From Nepenthes gracilis (Eukaryota; Streptophyta; Magnoliopsida; Caryophyllales; Nepenthaceae): DNA of 64,000 nucleotides. Numbering within the stretch: position 1 is the stretch's first letter; each line of letters opens with the position of its first letter. Below the pieces are notes generated by a model. It did no database searches, had not been told where the DNA came from, and worked only from the letters and a program-made list of their open reading frames with translations. Both the position numbers and the translations under genes were made by a program. This document shows positions 21,786 to 33,171 of this stretch, one piece after another. The stretch covers positions 8,647,973-8,711,972 of the forward strand of contig BSYO01000011.1 of assembly GCA_033239525.1 (NCBI GenBank), read 5' to 3'.

Positions 21786-22800
21786 TCGCGACCTGGGATA
21801 TCGGTCGGAGTAATGGAGGTCCAGAAACTCACGGGGCGGCTGGCAGTCCTATTACGGTTTCTGGCCAAATTTGCGGAGAAGTACCTTCCCTTCTTTAAAG
21901 CGCTCAAACGAACCAAAGTATCCAGATGCCGGTGGATGGACGAGTGCGAGGAAGCATTCTAAGAGCTGAAGACGTACCTCGTCAATCCACCCCTCTTGAG
22001 CTCACCATCCACGGGCGAGGACCTGTACCTCTACCTGGCCACGTCGGACACGGTGCTAAGCTTAGTGCTCGTTAAAGAGCACCAGGGCATATAAGCGACT
22101 GTGTACTAACTGAGTAGGGTATTGACGGACATGGAGACTCGATATCCGCACGTGGAGAGGATTGCCTTGACCCTTATCTATTCCACGTGAAAGTTGAGGC
22201 CCTATTTCCAGGCACACCAACTCATCGTGCTGACAGACTAGCCCCTGAAGTCCATCCTCTAGAGACCAGAAATGTTCGAATAGCTAGTCAAGTGGGCTAT
22301 AGAGTTGGGCGAGTTCGACGCGAAGTTTTGACCTCGACCGGCCATTAAGGGTCAGGCCCTGGCGGACTTCATCGTTAAGGCGGCGACCCCAGCGCTACAC
22401 GCCCCGCATGATCCAAAGAGCTTGGACTCACTAGACACTCCAGTGTGGATCCTGAATGTTGACGGATCCTCTACCCAGACAGGCAGTGGAGCTAGAGTCG
22501 TGCTCAGAACCCCGGATGGATCAGAGATCAAGTACTCCGTCACGCTAGCCTTCGCAGCCACCAACAACATGGCGAAATACGAAGCCCTTCTCGCGGGACT
22601 GCCAAGGAATGCTCTGTGAAGTCGCTGGTCATGTGCAGCGACTCGGAGCTATTGGTCAATCAAATCCAGGGAGCTTTCAAGTCATCAAACCCGCAGCTCG
22701 CGAAGTACTTGGCAAAAGTTAAGGCCTAGATCCAGACATTCGAAAACTTTGTGATCGAACGCATCCCAGAGCCGAAAACTGGAAAGCCAATCAGTTGACA
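21786..22800 (+). pseudogene. E3 RT tail, RNase H and archaeal-type RNase H (decayed; RT core deleted)
   Basis: Right after the pre-RT block the sequence jumps to VMEVQKLTGRLAVLLRFLAK, the end of RT. The RT catalytic core, about 200 residues in E4, is therefore absent. RNase H (LYLYLATSDTVLS, VLTDMETRYPHVERIALTL) has TAA and TAG stops. The archaeal-type RNase H keeps WILNVDGSSTQTGSGA (22445-22495) and NNMAKYEALLAGL, then changes frame near 22605 to MCSDSELLVNQI. In a canonical copy the MAKYEA Lys is Glu (AEYEA), so a catalytic acid is lost. Confidence 0.82.
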
Positions 22801-24156
22801 AGGGATGCCACTGCAGGATCTCTGGAGCAGTACGCTAAGAGCATGCGCGAAATCCTGACTGCGCCAAGCGTAGACGGCCTGGACCAAGAGTTGCTATGGG
22901 TAAGCCAAGACGATGACTGGATGACCCCGTACTACAGATATCTAACGGACGAAACATTATCGATAAACACCGACTAGGCCAAGCTGATAAAGAAGACAGC
23001 GGGCTAGTACACAATTGTGGATGGTAGGTTGTACCGTCGAGGGTACTCAACTCCCCACCTGAAGAGCTCAACTCCAGAAGAAGCTGAGTACGTGCTGAGT
23101 GAAGTTCACCTTGACATATGCGGCTCGCATATCGGAGGAAAAATCCTGAAGTTCAAGATCATGCGACAAGGCCTTTTTTGGCCTACAATGAAGCGGGATG
23201 CCCTAGAATTCGTTAGAAAGTGTGAAAGTTGTCAGGTTCACGGGTCTATGACTCACCTGCCTCATACGGAGCTGCACAACCTTCAGTCCCCATGGTCGTT
23301 CACACAATAGAGGCTCGACATTCTTGGACTTATGCCCTAAGCCTCCGAACAAAGGAAGTTCCTTATCGTCGGCATCGACTATTTCACCAAGTGGGTCGAA
23401 ACCATTTCCCTAGCACGAATCACTGTAACGTAACACGCCACGCTTGTATCGCTAACATCGCCACGACGGATTCTCGAGGTCATAGTGACTGACAATGGAA
23501 TCAAGTTCACTTGCAAATGATTCACCAAGTATTGTGCAAGCTTGCACATTAAGCTAATTCATACGTCTGTGGCGTACCCTTAGGCAAACGGTCAGGTTGA
23601 AATCACAAACCGAGCGCTGCTACACGGATTAAAGACCAAGCTTGAAGGCGCAGGGCTCTGGGTTGAAGAGTTACCTTTGGTGCTTTGGTCACGCACGACC
23701 CCGTGGGAACCCATGAAGGAGACGCCCTTCAACCTCTACTATGTGGTTGAAGCGCTTGTCCCGTCGAAGTGGGACTTCTCCGCTCGCGGGTCGAGTGTTT
23801 CGATCCGGCCACCAACTCGAAAACTTAGGCAATGCCTGGGTCCGCTTCGGAAGTTCGTGACGCTTGTCGCCTAGGACGGCACCTACCAAAGAACGTGTCG
23901 CATGGTACTACAACAAGCGGGTGAAGCGCGCCCGCTCGAGGTTCGAGTCCTGGTCCTTCGGAGTGTAGAGGCAGTGGGAAAGGCTGCTAACAAGAACAAA
24001 CTCTCCCCTGGTTGGGAGGGTCCGTTTCTCGTCTCAGCGATCTTATTAATAGGATCCTTCGGCAATCCTTCGGAGTGCATAGCGTACAAGCTATGCACCA
24101 GACGGCAGCCGGTCCCCTGGACTGAACGAACGCCAACCTCAGGAAGTATTATTAAT
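22801..24156 (+). pseudogene. E3 integrase (decayed)
   Basis: The zinc-binding region is well kept: GRLYRRGYSTPHLKSSTPEE, EVHLDICGSHIGG and CESCQVHGSM (23025-23260). The core has LDILG with a preceding stop, RKFLIVGIDYFTKWVE, VTDNGIKFT (near 23490) and ANGQVEITNRALL (23585-23625). These are the three acidic blocks of a DDE core, split by stops and shifts. The C-terminal KNKLSPGWEGPFLVSAIL is present, and the frame ends at an AGTATTATTAATAG remnant. It aligns throughout with the open integrase of E4. Confidence 0.88.
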
Positions 24157-24302
24157 AGTCTAACACCGAGCCCAGGCAAGGCATACATGGACACCATGAA
24201 GAATGCTTGTACATGTCTCATGTTTTCATAAATTGTCTATTTCTATATTTTTGTGTGTTCATTCATATGAGTGTTTGCATGCATGACATTTCGAAAGGTG
24301 AA

Positions 24303-24327
24303 ACGACCTAAATTGTCCCTAAGTTAG
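24303..24327 (+). other. Conserved post-pol motif, E3 copy
   Basis: ACGACCTAAATTGTCCCTAAG, about 150 bp after pol, is the counterpart of 10735-10760 and 40610-40632. Confidence 0.6.
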
Positions 24328-24367
24328 AAGGATTCTTATCCGTTCGTAAACCAAAACATTGGCTCTG

Positions 24368-24545
24368 TGCCAAGCGGCTCTAAAGTGGTCGTACCCGAAT
24401 TTCGGCTCGTCGCCGAAAGGTCCTAAGCGGCCCTCAAAACCTTGTCTCCATGCCAAGCGGCCCAGAAGCGGTTGTATTCGAATCTCAGCTTCGCGCCGAA
24501 AGGCCTAAATGGACCCCAAAGCCTCTGTTCCGTACCCAGTGACCC
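24368..24545 (+). repeat. 83-bp tandem repeat, just over two copies (E3)
   Basis: Units start TGCCAAGCGG at 24368 and 24451, with a degenerate third near 24533. Each unit looks like two diverged ~42-bp halves sharing an AAGCGGCCC core, matching the 43-bp unit of E1. Confidence 0.75.
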
Positions 24546-25065
24546 ATGTGGTCAAAATGTCAGGCCTAGGGGCTTTTGAAGTTCCCAACGCACGGCCACC
24601 AAAATCTTAGGGGGCTAAAACAGCAGGCATGCGGTGACCTTCTCCCGAAGAAGAGAGCACCCTCGGTCAATGATGGTCGTGGGCTAGGACCATGCGCACG
24701 GGAGCGACGACGCCTTGAGCAGGGTCGAGCGCCTAAGACAGGCACCATACGCACAAAGGCCTAAGACCCGGAGTCCGGTTGTTGTGGCCTGAAAACACAG
24801 CTGTCCCGTAGCGTGGCTCCACCGGGCTTGCGACTACGTCTGCTTCAACGGACCGAGCTTCCCAATAAACGCGCGAGATGCAACGATATCCTCTGACGAA
24901 TGACGAGTACAGTGCAAGAAGGCACTGGATTGGGGCCTTGGCAATAATAGCTCCACAGCTTAGCCGTTAAAATACAAGTTGCAAGACCTAAAGGAAATCT
25001 TATGTACTCAGAAAGCAAAATGCGAGGAAAGGAAACTGCCTCTCATTTATCATATACATGCAAAA
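24546..25065. other. E3 spacer
   Basis: GC-rich to 24950, then AT-richer. A pair of complementary 62-codon open frames (24566-24764) is an artefact of GC-rich DNA. No gene is supported. Confidence 0.4.
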
Positions 25066-26075
25066 TTACAAGACGGCAATTGAGCAACAAAAGGGGAAAA
25101 CCTGTACAAAGACTCTGGCTATCCTACAGATTCGACGGATGAGCCTCTCTATAGAAGTCTCTCTGGCGGGAACTGTCAGAGATCTCAGTGTTCCCTGGAT
25201 GAAAGATACCCATGAAGGCATCCGGAAACGCAACAGAGGCAATCCTACAGCACAGGCGAAGGTCGTCCCAAAACCTGGCATCCAGCGCATGGCACACCTC
25301 CTCCGGAGTAAACCGCAGCCTGAGGTTAGTCGAGATGTGGGCGGTGTCGTCCTCCAAAGTGGAGATCCGGCCCCTTAACCGCTCGTTCTCCTCCTTCAGT
25401 CGCCCGTTCTACTCCCTCAAGCACCTGTTCTACTTACTCATCCTCCACACTGCCTATACCGGAGCTGTCTCCGTGGCAGCCTTCTTCTGCCTTGGACTTC
25501 TGGGAGACTCCTCACTGGATGGCGCGCCAGCAGACTTGATGGTGATGGCGCCCGCCTTCCTCTTACGGGAAGACACCTTCATCTTTTGGACCAAAAAAGG
25601 GGGTCCCCATCGTGCCCTCTTGGCTTCCGCATGGGAAACCAAGTGGTCTCTCCGGAACTCAGTGAGGAGGCCCTCCACTAGCTTGAGGAGCGGCCTCACT
25701 GCAACAATCTCTTCGTCCGTGGGCGTCTCGGTGTAAGTCTCTGACTCTCTGCCCCAGGCCCTAGCCAAGGGCTAGGACTCATCAACGTGCACGAAGAAGA
25801 ACCTGTTCTTCCAATTCTTCAAAGAATCGTAGATGGCACCGCTGATCTGGAGCCCCCGTGGCGACAAGGAAACCCACTCTCTACCTTGGGCAAACTTGAA
25901 CATCACCCTAACCGCTCCCACCGTCAACAGCCACGAGTAGTGGCGGAGAAAGATGCAAAAGGTGCATTGGTATCGGACAGCATCGACATGAAACTATGCG
26001 ATAGGGATCTAAAGAACTGCTATGATGTCCTGCAGCTCGTCAGGGATTGGAAGAAACCGTTAACCGGCTGGACGG
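25066..26075 (-). pseudogene. E3 antisense gene: PF04195-like domain and C-terminal coiled coil (decayed)
   Basis: Reading on the minus strand from about 26070: a weak N-terminal match, then FAQGREWVSLSPRG and NWKNRFFFVHVDES (25880-25780), which match DWISLSPKAG and GWKERFFFLQEPS of E4 module c. Next are RESETYTETPTDEEIVAVRP and a basic/serine block (KMKVSSRKRKAG), a coiled coil (RLKEENERLRGRISTLEDD, about 25395-25340), and the C-terminal motif DARFWDDLRLCCRIASVAFP ending in GIFHPGN (25270-25190). Stops and frame changes are present and the true N-terminus is missing. Orientation opposite to pol matches E1, E4 and E5. Confidence 0.75.
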
Positions 26076-26279
26076 TCAACGCCAACCGTTGACTGGACGA
26101 AAAGCTAATGAGCCAGTGAGGCCCAAGAGCAGGATGGTCAACGCTTCCATTAACCGAAAGTATGATAAGTTGACCGGAAGTAGGACCAATTTTTCGGTTG
26201 AAAACCAGGCCTCATGCGGCCCAGGCCTAGAATGTCCCGCGCGTCCGTACTCGTGCAACAACGGTCTTCTCCCCTGATT

Positions 26280-26950
26280 TTACGCTCTCCACAGAAGGCA
26301 ACCACCATTGTAACGGTTGCCTCCAAGATCTCTGCGCATCCCGAAAGGAAAGTACCAGAATCCTTTACCTGTCTGCTGGAAACCCTATCAATTACAGAAT
26401 ACAGAATGAAGGCAATTAATCCAGCAACCGTTACATCCTTAAAAGCAGCATGCTAGAAAAGATAACGGTCCCAACAGAGCGTGGGTATCAAACCTTTCTA
26501 CACAATAAAGGCAGCCCAACACAGCAACTATAAAAAGCCATGGAGTTCTCACTTCAAGACATGTTCTCACTTGCCTGGAAAAGCCTCCTACTGCAAAGCT
26601 CTCATGCTTTCAGCATTCTACGCTCTCTCACACTCTCTCTATGCTATTACGTTCCAAACGAACATAGTACTTAAAGATTTCGCTCCTCACGAGCAACTCA
26701 AGCCTCTCAACTCACGAGAGTATTCCCACGAAACAGACACTCTCAGTATTCATACTGCATTTCATCGCATTCTACCTTCTTTTTTCGAAGGTTGTTTACT
26801 GATTTTAGTGTCGGAATATTTTTGATGGGATAATCTCCCACTGTCACTTGACCTCTTATTTGAAGTAGTAGTGTGCAGGATCCAAACTCGGTGGATGGAG
26901 TCGGATTCAGACGATCGACTTAACCCGAATCTGTTTAAAACTCAAATCTA
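26280..26950 (+). repeat. Probable 3' LTR remnant of E3
   Basis: A TATA box (TATAAAAA, 26529-26536) is followed by a CT-rich stretch, and GTGTGCAGGATCCAAACTCG...GGAGTCGGATTCA (about 26870-26910) is similar in style to Tat LTR U5 ends. No terminal CAACA or target duplication was found, and similarity to the 5' remnant is weak. Confidence 0.4.
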
Positions 26951-28440
26951 GGACGCATCAATATTAATAGTCGATCTTAATTGTCTCAAATAGTCAATGC
27001 TTAAATATTTATTTCATTATTACATAATTTTTGTTATTCTTCACCGATAATAAATAATAAAAAGAATAATATATTTTTTAAATAATTTATGTCGGAACAT
27101 TATCTAATGTAAATGGGATGTTGTCTAGTATTATTAACTTTTTTTTTATTTTAATTAATATGGTAGGAATAATTAATTTGATCGAATGCCTCATTAAAAA
27201 TTGAAATCTCTACACTGCAGCCATAAAACGAGAGGAAAGGTGTAACATTTCTAAGGTTTTTGGTCTAACTATTTTGTTACATGATAATTTAGTAACAATT
27301 ATGTGATTATTTAAAAAATAGCTTAATTATATAAATTAAATTATTTAGTAAACTAATTAAGATTTGCACCTAGTTTGCTTAATTAAATCAATTCATGTCT
27401 ACCTGTGATTTAGACTTTTGGACTTAGGAAGGCAAGTTAAATTTGGACTTAGCTTTTATGGGCTCATTATTATGGGCTGAATTATTACTAGGTTAAATTC
27501 GTGTGGGCTAAATTAAAAGATTAATTAGGATAATAATCTTGTTGTATATTTTAGGCCGATTTAAAGTTGACAATTTTGATAATATTTGTGTCAATTAAAT
27601 GAGAATTTTGTTTTTATTAATTGAATTTATGGTGGGACTCTTTTAAAAAATAAATTAATGATAATTTAGAAAAATATTTATGAAATAATAATTAATAAGA
27701 TTGATGTGTATCTTGGCTACATGGACCTCACTACAATTAATATTTTTTAATAAAAATTAATAACAAATATATTTTTATAATTATGAATTATTATTATATA
27801 TATTATAATGACAAATATATAACTTTATCATTAAATTTAAAAAAATAAATATCATTTATAAAAAGTAAAATAATTAATAACAAATAAAAAATAAGAGTGG
27901 CATCAATCGAGTTATCATATAGCCTTGCGGTATCCACTCACTTCGAGAATCTAAGAAGCCGCTTTTCTCGGAGTGCATTTCTCATCAGCCACTCACTATT
28001 AAGTGCATCCTTTTCCAACAAGCACATCAACCAGAGTATCGTCCTCCGACTAACATTTAATTTCCTCACTCGTGCATTAGTATCCATTGCATCTTTCATC
28101 TTTCTCACCCTCGTTAAAAGATTATTTACTTGGGTGTTGGAGGATATATTGAGGAGTGAGTTTCAACAATTCTCTAACATCTTATATTGTTTATTATGTT
28201 GCGTCAAATTTAGGTTATAAAAGATGGAGATCAGACCTACTTTAACTTGACCCGTTAAAAAAGATTATATAGTTTTCTAATTTTTATAATAATTTAAATA
28301 TAAAAACATATTAAAAATAATTAATAATAAATAAAAAATAAATTATCACTAATTATAAAAAAATATCCTAAAACTTAAAAAAATTAAACAATCTATTTTT
28401 TTTTTGTTTTGCTTTTAATAATAAAATTTTAACCGTTTGC
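26951..28440. other. AT-rich spacer
   Basis: No supported gene. A 107-codon '+' open frame (27897-28220) has no family and may be old LTR: TTTACTTGGGTGTTGGAGGA near 28125 loosely resembles the ACTTGAGCGTTGGAGC block of the E4 LTR. Confidence 0.45.
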
Positions 28441-28599
28441 GCCACCCTCCACGCTCCTCGGGATTCGAAAAAAATATATCACCATTTCAGTACCACTTAT
28501 AATACATTCACCGTCGAGCACAGTTTTTTTTTTTTTTTTTTTTTAATTTTAAAACTGGAAATAACGACAGTTGGATTTAAAACTCGAAACATCTCCCCC

Positions 28600-28747
28600 A
28601 AATCAAACTTAAACCCTAACCACAAGCAGCAGCCGTCCTCCCTCTCAGATCCCAGCGGTCGTCTACTTAGTCTCCCTCTATCCCTCCATCTCCCTCTACC
28701 TTCTTCGTGTTTGTGCGGCCGTTCATCTGTCATCGTCGACTGCAATC
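28600..28747 (+). other. Putative first (non-coding) exon of exonuclease-like gene
   Basis: A CT-rich leader (CCGTCCTCCCTCTCAGATCC, CTCCCTCTATCCCTCC) ends at a consensus donor, CAATC|GTAAGT (28748). The next good acceptor before the exonuclease frame is TCATTGCAG (ending 32241). The link between the two is inferred; the leader could belong to a different transcript. Confidence 0.35.
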
Positions 28748-29581
28748 GTAAGTATATTATTTCCTCTATTCTTTCTCTTCTTACTTCCTCTATTTTCGTC
28801 TCAAAATGTCAAATTTTTTTGGTTTTTTTGTGGTTTGATATTTTAGAATATTAGGACGAAATATTATAGAAATACTGTAAAAATGTTACCCGGATTTTTA
28901 AGTAGTTGTGAGGAGATGTTCGTCTTTTTCTGACAAAAATTACGTTGTTAGGCTGTGATGAAAATAGTTGCATATATGGTTTCGTGCATGTTGAATTTTT
29001 TTCATTTTTTTAATTTCTTAAAATTTGCCGGTTTTGAATATTTACGTCTCAAAATTTCTGGGGTTTTTTTTTTTTTTTTCAATTTCGGACCCAAGATCTT
29101 GTATGTTTCATTACTCTTTATTTCTATTACAATAATCATCTGTCAGTGAGGGAGTTTCAACCATTAGATGTATGATTCTCTAAATAAACTATTCAAAGAT
29201 TGAGTTCATTTCAAATAATCGGTGGATCCCCTCAAGTTACTGTCGCCCCTTCACTGATTTTCCGGCCCCTCAAGTTTATCATCACTTAATCTATTTTACT
29301 GAATTTGACTAAATAAAATGCCTTTCTTTAGCTATTTTCGAACATCCTAAATTTGGCCTGCATCAGTTTGTGGCATTTGTTGGCGTTTGCTTCACCAAAA
29401 ACGGGTTATGATCGAGAAGATGTGTATTGTCAATATCATTTTTTAAGGCATGGGAAACCAGTACTGACCTTCATTGTTGGATAACGAATCCATGGAAGTC
29501 CTCTCTTCTGCCAAAACCAAAAGAAAAGAAAGGAACACGTATGGTGGTTCTGTTGTTGGGTATAAATATCGCCAGACAAGG
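28748..29581 (+). other. Intron-like DNA upstream of solo LTR
   Basis: T-rich sequence following the donor. It contains a short frame starting at 29491 (MEVLSSAKTKRKERN) with no family match. No other signal was seen. Confidence 0.35.
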
Positions 29582-29586
29582 CAATT

Positions 29587-32216
29587 TGTGACGACCCAAA
29601 TCCTAACCATCAAACATGACTCCCACGTGAAAAATTTCAAATCTTAAAATTATTAAATGTCCATGATAGGGTCAACATTTTTCAATGATACGTTTATTAT
29701 CTTAATTACACATTGAATAAAAATCCAGTAAAATAAAACTATTCAATTTATGGGCCATAATCCAAAATTAAACTATTAAATTTTTTTTCAAATTGCATCT
29801 GATGTGTCTCCCACTGATATAATTGCAACTAACTTCTAAATCCTCTCTAACCGGAAGATTTGCAGTAAAAGTAGGATCACCTGTTAACTCTATATAATCA
29901 ACTTAATTTGGAGTTAATAAAATACAAGAGTGAGTTACATGTCCAACAAATAATAATACATCAACAATAAACATATTGGATATTTAATAAGTCATATATA
30001 TAAAAATCCACGACAGTAATATAATATCTAACAAATAAATTTATCCGAGAATCTATATTTTGCCGTATCTATGACTCAAAGGCAAAAAATAAGGCAGGTC
30101 ACCCTGAACCCTCTTGTTACAAAGATAATAACATTTATTAATATCAAATATAACTCGTGGATTTCACTGAATCACAACTCAAGAGGTATTAATAATAATA
30201 AGATATCGCAAAAAAAACTCCTGGATCTTATTCAATTACTGTGATCCAAAGACTATGTATGTTTTTCCAACAGTTGGGTACTTGCACGGGTTAATTGATA
30301 CCCGAAAGTTTGACCTTCGACCAAATCCATAGTCAACGGAAACTCTGCCCAGCCAAGTACAGATGTTTCATCGGTGCACTCATCATCCACCCAAACAAAT
30401 ACGGCAAAATATCTCTATATTTCAAACCCAATATCTCCTGCAATGCTTTCCTTGATATCATGTTCTGCAATGGTCATACGGCTACAAGTATCCTGCCACA
30501 TTAGAAAATATACCTCTTCACTACCATGATACGAAAATTAGTATCGAATTACTATAGACTATATTAAGGTGCGGCTATATTCTTTGATATCATAGCATTT
30601 TTACATAGTCTTCTTCAGATTGACCGTAATAGGTCAATAATATATATATTCATACATCTAAATGCATATGCTAAAGCGCTTAGTAAATTTAAGGATAGAA
30701 ATGTTGCTCAGTGTTTATAAAAATCACCGGAAAAGGGAGAAAGTACTAAGGATTCACTAAATATCCATCTACCTGATATCTACGGGTCGATAACCCCCTA
30801 GGTTTCGTAACCTTTAACGATGCCACTAATTATTCTAATCCAACACTAGACTAAAACTAGCTCAATTGCTCTAAAGTTCCAACGTCCACGTATATGTCGC
30901 TGTAACTCATTATTACTGATACTCTAATTTTGCCAAACTCTCGACCATGAAATATTAAATATACACTTGATCGTACACAATCGAACATAATCTGACAATT
31001 TCTATGATTGTTCGAAATCAATTGACATAAAAGTAAGTTTTAACAATTATATTATATAATATGTACATCTATATATATATATATCAATTAATATTCTAAA
31101 TTATAATATAATGTAATATATATTTAATATAAAATATATATTTTTAATATATATATAATTATATCTTATAATATATCTAAGTATTATAAATCCCTATTTG
31201 TCCTCGTTCGTTTTTTTCTTTCCGAACCTTCCTCTCTCCCTTTTATTTCTTGTTCTGTATTTTCTTATTTTCTTCTTCCTTTCTTATTTCTTTTGTTTTT
31301 CTTTTCCTTCCCCTTCTTCGTTCTTCCTCCTTTTTTTCTCCCTTCTCTGCTATTGGCCTAATTTTTCTTCGCCATTGCTCCAAATACGCACTAGGTAATT
31401 TCGATTCTTTCCACTATTAACAGTTTTTTGATGAAATCATATTTCATTCTCTCTCTCTCTGTGTTTGGTTCGAACAAGCAGAGGAATCATTTATAAACAG
31501 GAAAAACAGGTGAAATACGGAGAATTACTTAAATTTTATATGAGATAGTGAAAATAAATAAAGTCACTTGCAATGGAGGTGAAGTATCAAAAATCACTTG
31601 CAAATAAGTAGGAAAAATAGCGAATATTACCTGCCTTGTTTTTGTTCCACAGCGGCGGCAGCAACTTTGACAGCGATGTCTTCAACGATAGCAGCAATAG
31701 TGGACACCAATAGTAACAGTGTAAATTGATGATTTACCTTTTTTTCCCTTTTCCTTGGACCCTACTCTCACTGTTCTCTCTCTCTATTTGATTTCTCTCT
31801 TATTTCAGCAAAGTTTTGCACCATCTATGGCTTGAATAAAACTTCCGAGAAGTGAGTTGATGATAGTAGGTACTACAGTACACAAATTGGTTGGGGGGAA
31901 TCATCCGATGGCATGGTGAGGAAACAGGTGATGGAACGGAGGAATCGTTTGGTAGAGGTTGAATTGAGAGGGGCCAAGTGAGAGAGTCGGCTGAGGGTTG
32001 TTTGGTGAGGAAAATCCAAAGTCTGAGAAGTTGAGGGAGACATGGGAGTTATTTTTATTAATATTAATAATAATAATATTATTGTACTTCTATTATATTA
32101 ATATTATTATTAGACTATTATTAATTTAATAATAATAGTAATAATAATATTATTATTATTATTTTTGTGCTACTTAATTAAATAATATGCTTGACCGGAA
32201 ATAACGGAATATTATA
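29587..32216 (-). mobile_element. Solo LTR (minus orientation) with CAATT target duplication
   Basis: CAATT stands at 29582-29586 and again at 32217-32221. On the minus strand the 2630-bp segment starts TATAATATTCCG (a one-base change from TGTAATATTCCG) and ends GGGTCGTCACA, an end type seen in plant chromovirus LTRs. Length and the TAA-rich region just inside the start parallel the nested element's LTRs (2619 and 2627 bp), but the body does not align well, so it is a related but different family. No internal domain is attached. Confidence 0.75.
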
Positions 32217-32295
32217 CAATTACTCTTCCGTATCATTGCAGCTCGGAACTAAAACTATGCAGAGGAGGATGATACCCATGTCCATTTTATCGAAA

Positions 32296-33069
32296 ATGGG
32301 CAAGTACGACATTAAATTTGATGGCGAAAGTGTTAAAGTTGAGGTGCTTGATTCTGCGGAACTAATAAGCTCTTGGATCACTGATCGCTTGAAACCCAGG
32401 CTTCAAGAGGAAGAACCTGTCATCGTTGGCCTGGACTTGCACGCAAGTAAGAACAGACGGGCCCACTGCTCCGCCAATTCGCCGCTAGTGATCTGCATTG
32501 ATGATGCGAATTGCTTAGTCATGTAGCTGAAGTACGTGGATAAGATTCCAGAGAATTTGAAAAAGTTTCTGGGCGATAGGAAGATCTTCTTCGTGGGTGT
32601 CGGCGTTGATTGGAAACTTTCCCGTGGAGTGCTGCCTTCTCTTGGTCCGCTGGTGTGCAAAATAGAGGAGTTGTCCCATCTGGCGGCACGTATCCGCAAG
32701 GATCCGAGCTTTTGTAATAGCAATTTGAAAGCTCTAGCCACCGTATGTGAAGTGCCCTATGAGCCACGTGCATCCTGGGGTTGCTGCTGTGGTGGTCGGA
32801 TTAACTATGAAGCGAGGGTTTTCTCGAACAAGGAAGTTAAGGCCCTGGTGCGTGACGCCTATTATTGCTACAAAATTGGGCGGAAACTGGTGAAAGCACT
32901 CCATCGTGATGGTACAACTCAGGAAACGCAGGTACCGCCCGGCTATGAAACAACTCAAGGAACAACTCAGGAAATGCAGGAACCGCCTGGCCATGAAACA
33001 ACTCAAGGAACGCAGGAACTGCCCGGCCATAAATCAACGCCGGGAACAAGTGAAGGCTCTAGTGCATGA
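32296..33069 (+). pseudogene. WRN-type 3'-5' exonuclease-domain protein, inactivated
   Basis: This is a DEDDy-type 3'-5' exonuclease-domain protein of the plant Werner-exonuclease-like family. In order: MGKYDIKFDGESVKVEVLDS, VIVGLDLHASKN (exo I region), VDKIPENLKKFLGD, FFVGVGVDWKL (exo II region), LSHLAARIR, LKALATVCEV and VRDAYYCYKIGRKLV (exo III region). The frame is open apart from one TAG (32524-32526). Two catalytic positions are lost: exo I D-x-E reads D-L-H, and the exo III tyrosine (Y-x3-D) reads A-L-V-R-D. A 12-residue tandem repeat follows, and the frame ends at 33069. I chose the ATG at 32296 because family members begin just before this first strand. The frame is open upstream to 32191. 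AATAAA signals lie at 33153 and 33166. Confidence 0.78.
32914..33049 (+). repeat. 36-bp minisatellite at end of exonuclease frame
   Basis: Units begin ACAACTCA at 32914, 32950 and 32998, with a partial unit at 33034. The middle unit has an extra 12 bp. It encodes TTQ-ETQ-PPG-type repeats, which are not part of the exonuclease fold. Confidence 0.8.
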
Positions 33070-33112
33070 TGCCTACGTTTGCTACAAAATTGGACAAAGC
33101 CTAGTGGTGCCT
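33050..33112 (+). repeat. Duplicated exo III segment, out of frame
   Basis: GTGAAGGCTCTAGTGCATGATGCC...TACAAAATTGG repeats the segment starting at 32836 (GTTAAGGCCCTGGTGCGTGA), 214 bp upstream. Because 214 is not a multiple of three, VKALVHDAYVCYKIGQSLV is encoded in a different frame from the main reading frame. Confidence 0.8.
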
Positions 33113-33152
33113 TGGATGAAAATTCCTAGAGCCACAAATTGTTATATTTGAA

Positions 33153-33171
33153 AATAAAAAAAATGAATAAA
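33153..33171 (+). terminator. AATAAA polyadenylation signals after exonuclease frame
   Basis: AATAAA at 33153-33158 and 33166-33171, about 90 bp after the stop codon. Confidence 0.45.

Larger units (their letters stand above)
19385..26950 (+). mobile_element. E3: decayed Tat-type Ty3/gypsy element
   Basis: Order on '+': LTR remnant, PBS, gag, protease, remnant of RT, RNase H, archaeal-type RNase H, integrase, conserved motif, tandem repeat, then an antisense gene on the minus strand and a probable 3' LTR remnant. All reading frames carry stops and shifts, and the RT core is deleted. Outer limits are uncertain: only the last ~118 bp of the 5' LTR align with E4, and the 3' end lacks a recognisable CAACA. 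Confidence 0.8.

Noticed and set aside
27241..28220. Possible solo LTR starting TGTAACATTTCTAAGG
   Set aside because: The start resembles a chromovirus LTR, but I could not find a matching end or a 5-bp duplication. A similar start near 49375 also has no partner.
31198..31398. 66-codon Phe/Ser/Leu-rich frame
   Set aside because: CT-rich simple sequence inside the minus-strand solo LTR, with no conservation signal.
32191..32295. Upstream extension of the exonuclease frame to 32191
   Set aside because: It begins at a TTG, contains solo-LTR DNA and the CAATT duplication up to 32221, and crosses the predicted splice acceptor at 32241. Family members start near MGKYDIKF.
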